Shown here: piece after piece, positions 1-7,782 of the stretch | Numbering within the stretch: the stretch's first letter is position 1 | Layout of the letters: every line of letters starts with the position of its first letter | Assembly (NCBI GenBank): GCA_963775015.1 | Contig: CAVZHI010000007.1 | Coordinates: 235,034 to 299,033 of the forward strand | Source: JAEMQF01 sp963775015 | GTDB taxonomy: Bacteria; Pseudomonadota; Gammaproteobacteria; Burkholderiales; Burkholderiaceae_C | Length of the DNA: 64,000 nt | Reading direction: 5' to 3' | The notes under the pieces: generated by a model | Databases searched by the model: none | What the model saw: only the letters and a program-made list of their open reading frames with translations | What the model was told of the DNA's origin: nothing | Program-made: the position numbers and the translations under genes

Positions 1-328
1 CATAGGGCAGGCCGACGCCGGCGTTCTTGATCGTCATCCATGCGGCAAGCGCCATCACTTCTTCGAGCGTGACGTCGGGGTGGTAGCGCACCCCGCCCTT
101 GCCGGGCCCACGCGACAGGCTGTGCTGAACGCGGTAGCCCTCGAAATGGCGCACCGTGCCGTCGTCCATTTCGATCGGAACGTCGACGATGAGCGAGCGC
201 TTCGGGCGTTTCAGCGACTCCGCCCAACGCGCCAGTGGCCCGAGATAGGGCAGGACGCGGTCGACCTGCGTCAGGTAGGTGTGCCAGGGACTCGCGTCGC
301 CGGGAGTGATGTACGACAGGTAGCTCAT
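1..328 (-). CDS. gdhA: Glu/Leu/Phe/Val dehydrogenase (glutamate dehydrogenase), N-terminal part
   Basis: Reversible oxidative deamination of glutamate to 2-oxoglutarate, a cytosolic link between nitrogen and carbon metabolism. The first 109 codons are present and the rest lies beyond the left edge. The product starts MSYLSYITPGD and holds the family signature R-G-P-G-K-G-G-V-R-Y-H-P, then a helix ending N-A-G-V-G-L-P-Y, just before the expected catalytic-lysine loop, which is cut off. The ATG at 328 follows a strong AAGGAG about 6 bases upstream. It lies 59 bp downstream of proC on the same strand, so cotranscription is possible. Family assignment is firm; NAD or NADP preference cannot be read. 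Confidence 0.9.
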   Translation of the reverse strand, partial: MSYLSYITPGDASPWHTYLTQVDRVLPYLGPLARWAESLKRPKRSLIVDVPIEMDDGTVRHFEGYRVQHSLSRGPGKGGVRYHPDVTLEEVMALAAWMTIKNAGVGLPY

Positions 329-387
329 TCGTCGCTCCTTCTCGAATCGCGCGCCGCCGCGGAGCGCGCCTCAGTGCATGCGGCCCC

Positions 388-1212
388 CTACGCGGCGGGT
401 GGCGCGCCCGCGAATTGATCGCCCAGTTCGGTGGCGCGTTTGCGCGCTGCATGCAGCGCCGCGACAAAGACCGCCTTGACACCCTGTTGCTCCAGAACCT
501 GCAGCGCCGCGTGGGTCGTCCCACCCTTGGAGGTGACGCGCTCGCGCAATGTCGACGGCGCCTCCGGCGACGCCTCGGCCAGCGCAGTGGCGCCGGCAAA
601 GGTCGCCAGAGCCAGCCTGCGCCCCACTTCGGAGCTCAGCCCCATCTCGCCTGCGGCCTGCAGCATCGCCTCGAGGAAATAGAACACGTAGGCCGGCCCC
701 GAGCCCGACAGCGCTGTCACGGCGTCGAGGTCGGCTTCCTGGTCGACCCAGAGCGTCGTCCCCGCCGCGCGCAATACCCGTTCGGTGAGGCTTCGTTCGG
801 TGGCGTTCACCGCCGCTGCCGCGTACAGCGCCGCCATCCCTTGGCCGATCAGCGCCGGGGTGTTGGGCATGGCCCGCACGACGCGCGGGGTGTGCAATGC
901 CTGCGCGATGGCGCCGACACGGATTCCCGCCATCACGCTCAGCTGCAGCGCCTGGCTCAGCACCGGCACGCCAAGCCGCGCCGCTTCGGCGAAAACCTGC
1001 GGCTTGACAGCCCAGACGACCAAGCCGGCGTCGGCCAGACCGGCGTCCACGGCCGGCTGGCCGGTCACGCCGAAGTCGCTGCGCAGCCTGTCGCGTTGCG
1101 CAGCATTCGGCTCCACGACGTGCAACTCCGCCGCCGCGCGGCCTTGCTTGAGCAGCCCGCTGATGATGGCGCTGGCCATGTTCCCGCCGCCGACAAAAAC
1201 GATTCGCTGCAT
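388..1212 (-). CDS. proC: Pyrroline-5-carboxylate reductase
   Basis: Last step of proline synthesis: NAD(P)H-dependent reduction of 1-pyrroline-5-carboxylate to proline in the cytosol. The 274-residue product matches the family length. It begins MQRIVFVGGGNMASAI, the Rossmann glycine-rich loop at the extreme N-terminus. It carries V-R-A-M-P-N-T-P in the middle and the C-terminal helical dimerisation region with A-L-S-G-S-G-P-A-Y and S-K-G-G-T-T. The ATG at 1212 was preferred over an upstream in-frame start because it places the nucleotide-binding loop at residue 8, as is normal. It follows yggS by 53 bp, a pairing common in bacteria. Confidence 0.95.
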   Translation of the reverse strand: MQRIVFVGGGNMASAIISGLLKQGRAAAELHVVEPNAAQRDRLRSDFGVTGQPAVDAGLADAGLVVWAVKPQVFAEAARLGVPVLSQALQLSVMAGIRVGAIAQALHTPRVVRAMPNTPALIGQGMAALYAAAAVNATERSLTERVLRAAGTTLWVDQEADLDAVTALSGSGPAYVFYFLEAMLQAAGEMGLSSEVGRRLALATFAGATALAEASPEAPSTLRERVTSKGGTTHAALQVLEQQGVKAVFVAALHAARKRATELGDQFAGAPPAA

Positions 1213-1265
1213 GGCGCCAGTGTAAGCACCTCGACGCGCGTCCAAGCCGCGCCATGCGGGTCAGC

Positions 1266-1976
1266 TCAGCCGGCGCTCGAGCCCGGCGCAACGCGCGCGC
1301 CGAAGATCGCCGTACCGACGCGAACCAGCGTCGCGCCTTCCAGAATTGCCGCTTCCAGGTCGGCCGTCATCCCCATCGACAAGGTGTCGAGTGCCAGGCC
1401 GTCCCGGTTCAGCGCCTCGAAGAGATCGCGCAATTCGCGGTGCGCTGCACGCTGGGCCTGCAGCCCGCTCGCCGGCTCGGGGATCGCCATCAGACCGCGC
1501 AGGCGCAAACCCGCCAAACCCTGCACGGCGCGCGCCAGGGCAAGTGCCTCGCCGGGCAGCACGCCGGCCTTGCTCGACTCGGCACTGATGTTGACCTGAA
1601 GGCAGACCTGCAGCAGCGCATGCCGCGCCGGGCGTTGCTCGCTGAGGCGCTGCGCGACCTTGAACCGGTCGACGCTGTGGACCCAGTCGAAGTGCTCGGC
1701 GATCGGCCGCGTCTTGTTCGTCTGGATCGGCCCGATCATGTGCCACGTCACGCGGCTGCGCAGGTCGGCGAGTTCGATGATCTTGGCCAAGCCTTCCTGG
1801 GCGTAGTTTTCGCCGAAGTGGGATTCGCCCGCCTGCGCCGCCTCGCGCACGCCGGCCGCAGGAACCGTCTTGCTCACGCACAGCAACGTGACGCTTTGCA
1901 CGGGCCTGCGCGCGGCCAGGCAGGCGTCGGCGATGCGGCGGCGAACCGTGCCAATGTTGTCTGCGATCATCGCCAT
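1266..1976 (-). CDS. yggS: YggS/PROSC-family PLP homeostasis protein
   Basis: Pyridoxal-phosphate-binding protein of the YggS/PLPBP family, which buffers PLP and affects amino- and keto-acid balance and has no established catalytic reaction. The 236 residues show the expected single TIM-barrel order: L-L-C-V-S-K-T with the PLP lysine near residue 36, F-G-E-N-Y-A-Q-E, W-H-M-I-G-P-I-Q-T-N-K, and C-terminal S-M-G-M-T-A-D-L-E with the phosphate-binding region. An ATG at 1970, two codons inside, is an equally possible start. Transcribed away from pilT with 63 bp between starts, an arrangement conserved in many proteobacteria. Confidence 0.93.
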   Translation of the reverse strand: MAMIADNIGTVRRRIADACLAARRPVQSVTLLCVSKTVPAAGVREAAQAGESHFGENYAQEGLAKIIELADLRSRVTWHMIGPIQTNKTRPIAEHFDWVHSVDRFKVAQRLSEQRPARHALLQVCLQVNISAESSKAGVLPGEALALARAVQGLAGLRLRGLMAIPEPASGLQAQRAAHRELRDLFEALNRDGLALDTLSMGMTADLEAAILEGATLVRVGTAIFGARVAPGSSAG

Positions 1977-2039
1977 AATCAACCGAGAGTATCGCGTTCG
2001 CGCGGCCAACGGGCTCCCTCGACACTCATTCAAGACACC

Positions 2040-3083
2040 ATGGACATCACCCAGCTGCTTGCGTTTTCGGTCAAGAACAAGGCGTCGGACCTGCACCTGT
2101 CCGCCGGCCTGCCGCCCATGATCCGGGTCCACGGCGACGTGCGCCGGATCAACATCGACGCGCTGGACCACAAGCAGGTCCACGACATGGTGTACGACAT
2201 CATGAACGACTCGCAACGCAAGGCTTACGAAGAAGCACTCGAGTGCGATTTCTCGTTCGAGATCCAGGGTTTGGCGCGCTTTCGCGTCAACGCGTTCAAC
2301 CAGAACCGCGGCGCCGGCGCCGTGTTCCGGACGATTCCGTCGAAGATTCTGACGCTCGAACAGCTCAACGCGCCGAAGATCTTCGCCGAATTGGCGATGA
2401 AGCCGCGCGGCCTCGTGCTCTGCACGGGGCCCACGGGTTCGGGCAAATCAACGACGCTGGCGGCGATGGTGAACCACCTCAACGAAAACGAATTCGGCCA
2501 CGTGCTCACGGTCGAAGACCCGATCGAATTCGTCCACGAGTCGAAGAAGTGCCTGATCAACCAGCGCGAAGTCGGCCCGCACACGCTGAGCTTCGCGAAC
2601 GCGCTGCGCTCCGCGTTGCGCGAAGACCCGGACGCGATCCTGGTCGGCGAAATGCGCGACCTGGAGACGATCCGCCTCGCGCTCACGGCTGCCGAAACCG
2701 GCCACCTCGTGTTCGGGACGCTGCACACCTCGAGCGCGGCAAAAACGGTGGACCGTATCGTCGACGTGTTCCCCGCCGCCGAAAAGGAGATGGTGCGCGC
2801 GATGCTCTCCGAATCGGTGATCGGCGTGATCTCGCAGACGCTGTGCAAGCTGAAGGACGGATCGGGGCGCGTCGCGGCGCATGAAATCATGCTCGGCACG
2901 GCGGCGATCCGGAATCTGATCCGCGAGAACAAGGTCGCGCAGATGTACTCGTCGATCCAGACCGGCAACAACATGGGCATGCAGACGCTCGACCAGAACC
3001 TGGCGGATCTGGTGCGGCGCAACGTCGTCACCCCGGCCGAAGCGCGCACCAAGGCCAAGTTCCCGGAAAACTTCCCGGGTTGA
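2040..3083 (+). CDS. pilT: Type IV pilus retraction ATPase PilT
   Basis: Hexameric cytoplasmic ATPase that depolymerises type IV pili and drives twitching motility. The 347-residue product begins MDITQLLAFSVKNKASDLHL. It has the N-terminal PAS-like domain, a Walker A motif G-P-T-G-S-G-K-S-T at about residue 130, the Asp box, Walker B L-V-G-E-M-R-D, a His box with T-L-H-T-S-S-A, and the C-terminal A-I-R-N-L-I-R-E motif required for retraction in PilT. Length is typical. It is followed 42 bp later by pilU, and the two are usually cotranscribed. Confidence 0.97.
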   Translation: MDITQLLAFSVKNKASDLHLSAGLPPMIRVHGDVRRINIDALDHKQVHDMVYDIMNDSQRKAYEEALECDFSFEIQGLARFRVNAFNQNRGAGAVFRTIPSKILTLEQLNAPKIFAELAMKPRGLVLCTGPTGSGKSTTLAAMVNHLNENEFGHVLTVEDPIEFVHESKKCLINQREVGPHTLSFANALRSALREDPDAILVGEMRDLETIRLALTAAETGHLVFGTLHTSSAAKTVDRIVDVFPAAEKEMVRAMLSESVIGVISQTLCKLKDGSGRVAAHEIMLGTAAIRNLIRENKVAQMYSSIQTGNNMGMQTLDQNLADLVRRNVVTPAEARTKAKFPENFPG

Positions 3084-3125
3084 TCCCGAGCCACGGCCGC
3101 TGCCTCACTGACACAGGACTGCAAG

Positions 3126-4262
3126 ATGGAAAGAGACCAAGCCTCCAAGTTCGTCAACGACCTGCTGCGCTTGATGGTGTCGCGCGCCGGATCGGACCTC
3201 TTCCTCACTGCCGACTTCCCGCCGGCGATCAAGGTCGACGGCAAGGTCACGAAAGTCTCGCCGCAGCCGCTCACCGGCCAGCACACGATGGCGCTGGCGC
3301 GCTCCGTGATGAACGACAAGCAGGCCGCGGAGTTCGAAAAGACGAAGGAATGCAACTTCGCGATCGCGCCGCAGGGCATCGGCCGGTTTCGCGTCAACGC
3401 CTTCATCCAGCAAGGCCACGTCGGGCTCGTGCTGCGGACGATTCCGCAAGTGCTGCCGACGATCGACACCATGAACCTGCCGCACATCCTGAAGGAAGTC
3501 GCGATGACCAAGCGCGGCCTGGTGATCTTCGTCGGCGCCACGGGGTCGGGCAAGAGCACGTCGCTCGCGGCGATCGTCGACCACCGCAACGAGAACTCCT
3601 ACGGCCACATCATCACGATCGAGGACCCGGTCGAGTTCGTGCACATGCACAAGAACTGCATCATCACGCAGCGCGAAGTCGGCATCGACACCGACGGCTG
3701 GGCGCAGGCGCTGAAGAACACGCTGCGCCAGGCGCCCGACGTGATCCTGATGGGCGAGATCCGCGATCGCGAAACCATGGAACACGCGGTCGCGTTCGCC
3801 GAGACGGGTCACCTGTGCCTGGCAACGCTGCACGCGAACAGCTCGAACCAGGCGTTGGACCGGATCATCAACTTCTTCCCCGAAGAGCGCCGCTCGCAGC
3901 TGCTGATGGACCTGGCATTGAACCTGAAGGGCCTGATCTCGCAACGCCTCTTGCCGCGCCAGGAGGGCAAGGGTCGCGTCGCCGCGGTCGAGATCCTGCT
4001 GAATACGCCGTTGATCTCGGACCTCATCAACAAGGGTGAAGTGTCAGAGATCAAGGAACTCATGAAGCGCTCGCGCGAACTCGGCATGCAGACCTTCGAC
4101 CAGGCGCTGTTCGACCTCTACGAAAACAACCTCGTGACGTACAACGATGCGGTGCGCAACGCCGATTCGGTGAACGACCTGCGTCTGCAAATCAAGCTGC
4201 ACAGCCAGCGCGCTCGCAATGTCGATCTCGCCGCCGGCACCGAGCATCTGACGATCGGCTGA
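3126..4262 (+). CDS. pilU: PilT-dependent retraction ATPase PilU
   Basis: PilT paralogue that supports pilus retraction under load and depends on PilT. The 378-residue product begins MERDQASKFVNDLLRLM. It shows Walker A G-A-T-G-S-G-K-S-T near residue 137, Walker B L-M-G-E-I-R-D, and a His box A-T-L-H-A-N-S-S-N. The longer, more divergent C-terminus, ending E-H-L-T-I-G and lacking the PilT A-I-R-N-L-I-R-E motif, separates it from PilT. It lies directly downstream of pilT, and the next gene starts 9 bp after its stop, so readthrough into that reductase is likely. Confidence 0.95.
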   Translation: MERDQASKFVNDLLRLMVSRAGSDLFLTADFPPAIKVDGKVTKVSPQPLTGQHTMALARSVMNDKQAAEFEKTKECNFAIAPQGIGRFRVNAFIQQGHVGLVLRTIPQVLPTIDTMNLPHILKEVAMTKRGLVIFVGATGSGKSTSLAAIVDHRNENSYGHIITIEDPVEFVHMHKNCIITQREVGIDTDGWAQALKNTLRQAPDVILMGEIRDRETMEHAVAFAETGHLCLATLHANSSNQALDRIINFFPEERRSQLLMDLALNLKGLISQRLLPRQEGKGRVAAVEILLNTPLISDLINKGEVSEIKELMKRSRELGMQTFDQALFDLYENNLVTYNDAVRNADSVNDLRLQIKLHSQRARNVDLAAGTEHLTIG

Positions 4263-4271
4263 GGCGACATC

Positions 4272-5165
4272 ATGTCCGTGAAGACCTACGACGCGGTCGC
4301 GCCGCACCGCGTGGCCTTCATCGGCCTGGGCGTGATGGGCCATCCGATGGCCGGCCACCTGGCGCGCGCCGGGCACCGGGTCACGGTCTACAACCGCACC
4401 TCGGCCAAGGCCGCGGCGTGGGCCGCCGAGTACGGCGGCGCGGTTGCGCCCACGCCGAAAGCCGCGGCGCAGGGCGCGGGCATCGTTTTCTCGTGCGTCG
4501 GCAATGACGCTGACCTGCGCAGCGTCGTGCTCGGCGAGAACGGCGCACTCGAAGGCATGCGCCAGGGTGCAGTCTTCGTCGACCACACGACCACATCGGC
4601 GGCGGTGGCGCGCGAGCTCAGCGCACTGGCGCAGGCGCGCGGCGCGAGTTTCATCGACGCTCCCGTCTCGGGCGGCAACATCGGCGCCGTGAACGGCAGC
4701 TTGACCGTGATGTGCGGCGGCGATGTGCAGGGGTTCGACACAATGCGCCCGGTCGCGCTCGCATTTGCGAAGGCGGTGACGCGCATCGGCGCGAGCGGCG
4801 CGGGCCAGCTCACGAAGATGGTGAATCAGACGGCGATTGCCGGCCTTGTGCAAGCCCTGTCGGAAGCGATTGCGTTCGGCGAAAAGTCCGGTCTCGACAT
4901 GAAGCTCGTGCTCGAGGTGATCGGGAAAGGTGCGGCGCAGAGCTGGCAACTCGACAACCGCGGCCCGACGATGATCGACGCCAAGTTCGACTTCGGCTTC
5001 GCCGTCGACCTGATGCGCAAGGACCTTGGCCTCGTGTTCGACGAGGCGCGGCGCAACGGCGCACGCTTGCCGGTGACGGCGCTGGTCGATCAGTTCTACG
5101 CCGACATCCAGGCGCAGGGCGGAAACCGCCTCGACACGTCGAGCCTCGTGAAGCGCCTGCGCTAG
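4272..5165 (+). CDS. NAD(P)-dependent 3-hydroxyisobutyrate dehydrogenase-like oxidoreductase
   Basis: Beta-hydroxyacid dehydrogenase family enzyme that oxidises a short 2- or 3-hydroxyacid, such as 3-hydroxyisobutyrate or tartronate semialdehyde in reverse. The 297 residues have the N-terminal Rossmann loop G-L-G-V-M-G-H-P-M-A near residue 18, the substrate-binding stretch D-A-P-V-S-G-G near residue 134, and the catalytic lysine in G-A-G-Q-L-T-K-M-V-N-Q. GAGG precedes the ATG. It lies 9 bp after pilU, an unrelated neighbour, so context does not fix the substrate. mmsA at 25.8 kb would be a partner if this acts in valine degradation, but the distance makes that speculative. Confidence 0.85.
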   Translation: MSVKTYDAVAPHRVAFIGLGVMGHPMAGHLARAGHRVTVYNRTSAKAAAWAAEYGGAVAPTPKAAAQGAGIVFSCVGNDADLRSVVLGENGALEGMRQGAVFVDHTTTSAAVARELSALAQARGASFIDAPVSGGNIGAVNGSLTVMCGGDVQGFDTMRPVALAFAKAVTRIGASGAGQLTKMVNQTAIAGLVQALSEAIAFGEKSGLDMKLVLEVIGKGAAQSWQLDNRGPTMIDAKFDFGFAVDLMRKDLGLVFDEARRNGARLPVTALVDQFYADIQAQGGNRLDTSSLVKRLR

Positions 5166-5196
5166 TTGGCGGCGCAGCGGAGTCGCGCCCCGAGGC

Positions 5197-5826
5197 CTAT
5201 TTGCTGGCCGCCTTGGGCTGAAGTTCGGCGAGTTCGGCGTCGGTGAGGATGTCGAACACGCGCACGACCTTGACCACACCGGTCACGCCGCGCGCCACGT
5301 TCGCCGCCTGCGTCGCCTCCTGTTCCGTGACGCGCCCGAGCATGTAGACGACGCCGCGCTCCGTCACGACCTTGATCGAATTCGCGTACAAGCCCTTGGC
5401 GTCGACGATGCTCGCCTTCACCTTGGCCGACAGCAGCGCGTCGTTGGAGCGCGTGCTGAGCGACGCCGAACCGCCCACGGCGAGTTCGTTCACGACCGAG
5501 CGCACGTTGTCGACACGCGCAACCGCCTGTTCCACCGCCGCCCTGTCGGAATCGGTGACGACGTCACCGGTGAGCAGCACGAGCCGGTTGTAGCTGGTCG
5601 CACTGACTTTGCCGCGCTCGCCGAGGACATCGCGAATCCGGTTGCCGCTCTTGCTTTCGATGAGTTGATCTTCGAGCTGCGTCGCCGCCGTGCGTCGATC
5701 GGTCGCGATCATCGTGCCGCCGACGACCGCGCCGCCGACGAACAGCGCTGCGCAGCCGGTCAGAGACAAGGCACCCAACGCAAACATCAGGGTCAGCGCC
5801 GCGCCGCGCCGCGAGAGTGACGTCAT
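5197..5826 (-). CDS. dolP: BON-domain outer-membrane lipoprotein (DolP/YraP family)
   Basis: Periplasmic-facing lipoprotein of the family that supports outer-membrane integrity and regulation of septal amidase activation. The 209 residues begin MTSLSRRGAAL and have a lipoprotein signal peptide with the lipobox L-T-G-C near residue 22. Two BON domains of about 70 residues follow, the second containing Y-M-L-G-R-V-T. The ATG at 5826 overlaps the upstream diaA stop by 4 bases and is preceded by AGGAG, so translational coupling is likely. The order diaA then dolP matches the E. coli yraO-yraP pair. Confidence 0.88.
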   Translation of the reverse strand: MTSLSRRGAALTLMFALGALSLTGCAALFVGGAVVGGTMIATDRRTAATQLEDQLIESKSGNRIRDVLGERGKVSATSYNRLVLLTGDVVTDSDRAAVEQAVARVDNVRSVVNELAVGGSASLSTRSNDALLSAKVKASIVDAKGLYANSIKVVTERGVVYMLGRVTEQEATQAANVARGVTGVVKVVRVFDILTDAELAELQPKAASK

Positions 5827-6419
5827 AGGTTCTCCTGTTCGCCCAAGAGCTGGTTGTCCACCGCGTCGCACAGGCAATGCAGCGTCAGGATGTGCACTTC
5901 CTGAATGCGTGCGGTGCGCTCGTGCGGCACGCAGATGTGCACGTCGGTGTCGAGCAGCAGCTCGCGCAACTGGCCGCCGCCGCGCCCGGTCAGCGCGACG
6001 ACGCTCATTTCCTTCGCGTGTGCGGCGTGCACGGCGGCGAGCACGTTCGCCGAATTGCCGCTCGTGCTGATCGCGAGCAGCACGTCGCCGGGGGAGCCGA
6101 GCGCCTCAACCTGCTTGGCGAAGATCGCCTCGAATGAATAGTCGTTGCCGATGGCGGTGATGATCGACGTGTCGGTCGTGAGCGCGATCGCTCCGAGGCC
6201 CGGCCGCTCGCGCTCGAAACGCCCGACGAATTCGGCAGCGAAGTGCTGCGCGTCGCTCGCCGAGCCGCCGTTGCCGCACGCCAGCACCTTGCCCCCGCCG
6301 GTGATGCAGCCGACCACGGCAGCGACGGCCTGCGCAATCGGCCGCGCCAAGATCTCGGCGGCCGCGTACTTCAAGTCGGCGCTGTCGAAGAATTGCTGTT
6401 GGATCCGCTGCTCGAGCAT
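5823..6419 (-). CDS. diaA: SIS-domain protein, DiaA/GmhA family
   Basis: SIS (sugar isomerase) fold protein. DiaA binds DnaA and promotes timely initiation in E. coli, and its close relative GmhA isomerises sedoheptulose-7-phosphate. The 198 residues contain the phosphosugar-binding motifs A-C-G-N-G-G-S-A-S-D-A-Q-H and A-I-S-T-S-G-N-S-A-N-V. The neighbours yraN and dolP favour DiaA over GmhA, because this is the E. coli yraN-yraO-yraP order. The stop overlaps the dolP start by 4 bases. Sequence alone does not fully exclude a phosphoheptose isomerase. Confidence 0.85.
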   Translation of the reverse strand: MLEQRIQQQFFDSADLKYAAAEILARPIAQAVAAVVGCITGGGKVLACGNGGSASDAQHFAAEFVGRFERERPGLGAIALTTDTSIITAIGNDYSFEAIFAKQVEALGSPGDVLLAISTSGNSANVLAAVHAAHAKEMSVVALTGRGGGQLRELLLDTDVHICVPHERTARIQEVHILTLHCLCDAVDNQLLGEQENL

Positions 6420-6491
6420 GGCGGGAATGATATGCCACCCACCCTCGTGGCGCGTTGGCGCGGCTTGTTTCCTTGCCGCGCTGACCCCTGG

Positions 6492-6860
6492 TTACGCCGC
6501 GTCGAACGCACCGCGCAGCCACTCGATGCGGTCCGCGTCGATCGCGACCACGTCGAAGCGGCAGGGTGGCAGCGCGGGGAGCGCATGCAGGAAATGCTTC
6601 GCCGCGAACACGATGCGATGCTGTTTCGCGCTGCCCACGCTCGCGGCCGCGCCGCCTTGCCGGTCCTGCGCACGCGCTCGCACCTCGACGAAGACCAAGG
6701 TTCCATCGCGCTCGCGCATGATGAGGTCAATCTCGCCGCCGCGCGCCCGCGGCCCGCGCGCGACCCGATAATTGCGCCGCACGAGGCGCAGGCCATGTTG
6801 CTCCAGATGGGCCAGGGCCAGCGCTTCGCCGGCGTCACCCGCTTCTTTTGACGACCCCAT
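6492..6860 (-). CDS. yraN: YraN family (UPF0102) endonuclease-like protein
   Basis: Small protein of the UPF0102 family with a restriction-endonuclease-like fold and no well-established role. The 122 residues show the conserved order G-E-x-x-A near the start, L-R-L-V-R-R-N-Y-R, G-G-E-I-D-L-I-M-R and F-V-E-V-R-A-R, giving the E-I-D ... E-V-R core typical of the fold. The ATG at 6860 shares the palindrome CCATGG with the rsmI ATG on the opposite strand; a GTG two codons further out at 6866 is also in frame. It lies 72 bp upstream of diaA on the same strand. Confidence 0.87.
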   Translation of the reverse strand: MGSSKEAGDAGEALALAHLEQHGLRLVRRNYRVARGPRARGGEIDLIMRERDGTLVFVEVRARAQDRQGGAAASVGSAKQHRIVFAAKHFLHALPALPPCRFDVVAIDADRIEWLRGAFDAA

Positions 6861-6862
6861 GG
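6857..6862. promoter_or_regulatory. CCATGG palindrome holding both the rsmI and yraN start codons
   Basis: The rsmI ATG (6859-6861, + strand) and the yraN ATG (6858-6860, - strand) overlap within a single CCATGG. If both starts are used, each gene's ribosome-binding site and promoter must lie inside the other's coding sequence. Alternative starts exist: GTG at 6866 for yraN and ATG at 6883 for rsmI. Confidence 0.5.
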
Positions 6863-7782
6863 CCACACCGAATGCTTTTCTGATGCTTCAGGCGGCCGCT
6901 GGCGCCGCGGGTGGGCAGGACTACCCGAGGAGCACACTGTACGTCGTCGCGACGCCGATCGGCAACCTTGCCGACCTGACGCTGCGCGCGATCCATGTGC
7001 TGTCGCTCGTCGACGCGATCGCCTGCGAAGACACGCGCCATACCTCGGGGCTGCTGCAAAGCCTGGGGCTGTCCAAGCCTCTGCTCGCCTTGCACCAGCA
7101 CAACGAGCGCGAAGGCGCCGCGGCGGTGATCGCGCGGTTGGCGCAGGGTGAACGCATCGCCTACGTGAGCGACGCCGGCACCCCGGCGGTGAGCGACCCC
7201 GGCGCGCTGCTCGTCGCCGCGACTCGCGACGCCGGCTGGCGCTGCGTGCCCGTGCCCGGCGCGAGCAGCGTCGCCGCGGCGCTGAGCGTTGCGGGCGATG
7301 CGCTCGGCGAAGGCTTCCAGTTCCTCGGCTTCCCGCCAGCGCGGGGTGAAGCGCGGTCGCGCTGGCTGGGGAGAATCGCCACGTGCGAGACGACGCAAGT
7401 GTTGCTCGAGGCGCCGCATCGAATCGAATCGTTGGCGGTTGCGCTCGCATCGGCGTGCGGTGCCAGGCGGATGACGCTGGCGCGCGAGCTGACGAAGCAG
7501 TTCGAGACTGTCGTCACGCTGCCCGCAGCCGACGCACCCGCCTGGCTCGCAGCGGATCCGAACCGCTTGCGCGGCGAATTTGTCGTCGTCGTTCACGCCT
7601 TGCCGGCGGCTCCTGGCGAATCTGCCGACGCCGCTGACGACACATTGCTGCAAACCTTGCTCGCCGAGCTGCCGCTGAAGCAGGCCGTGGCGCTGGCGGC
7701 AAGGCTGAGTTCGACTTCGCGCAATACCTTGTACGAGCGCGCGCTGGCGTTGAAGGCGCAAGACCCTACCAAGGATCGATGA
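6859..7782 (+). CDS. rsmI: 16S rRNA (cytidine1402-2'-O)-methyltransferase RsmI
   Basis: SAM-dependent methyltransferase that 2'-O-methylates C1402 in the decoding centre of 16S rRNA. The 307-residue product has the SAM/tetrapyrrole methylase fold. After about 25 leading residues come L-Y-V-V-A-T-P-I-G-N-L-A-D, then A-C-E-D-T-R-H-T, Y-V-S-D-A-G-T-P-A-V-S-D-P-G and V-P-V-P-G-A-S-S. A C-terminal HTH-like tail ends L-S-S-T-S-R-N-T-L-Y-E-R-A-L. ATG at 6883 would give a slightly shorter N-terminus. Its last 17 bases overlap the end of the convergent carboxyltransferase gene. Confidence 0.95.
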   Translation: MATPNAFLMLQAAAGAAGGQDYPRSTLYVVATPIGNLADLTLRAIHVLSLVDAIACEDTRHTSGLLQSLGLSKPLLALHQHNEREGAAAVIARLAQGERIAYVSDAGTPAVSDPGALLVAATRDAGWRCVPVPGASSVAAALSVAGDALGEGFQFLGFPPARGEARSRWLGRIATCETTQVLLEAPHRIESLAVALASACGARRMTLARELTKQFETVVTLPAADAPAWLAADPNRLRGEFVVVVHALPAAPGESADAADDTLLQTLLAELPLKQAVALAARLSSTSRNTLYERALALKAQDPTKDR

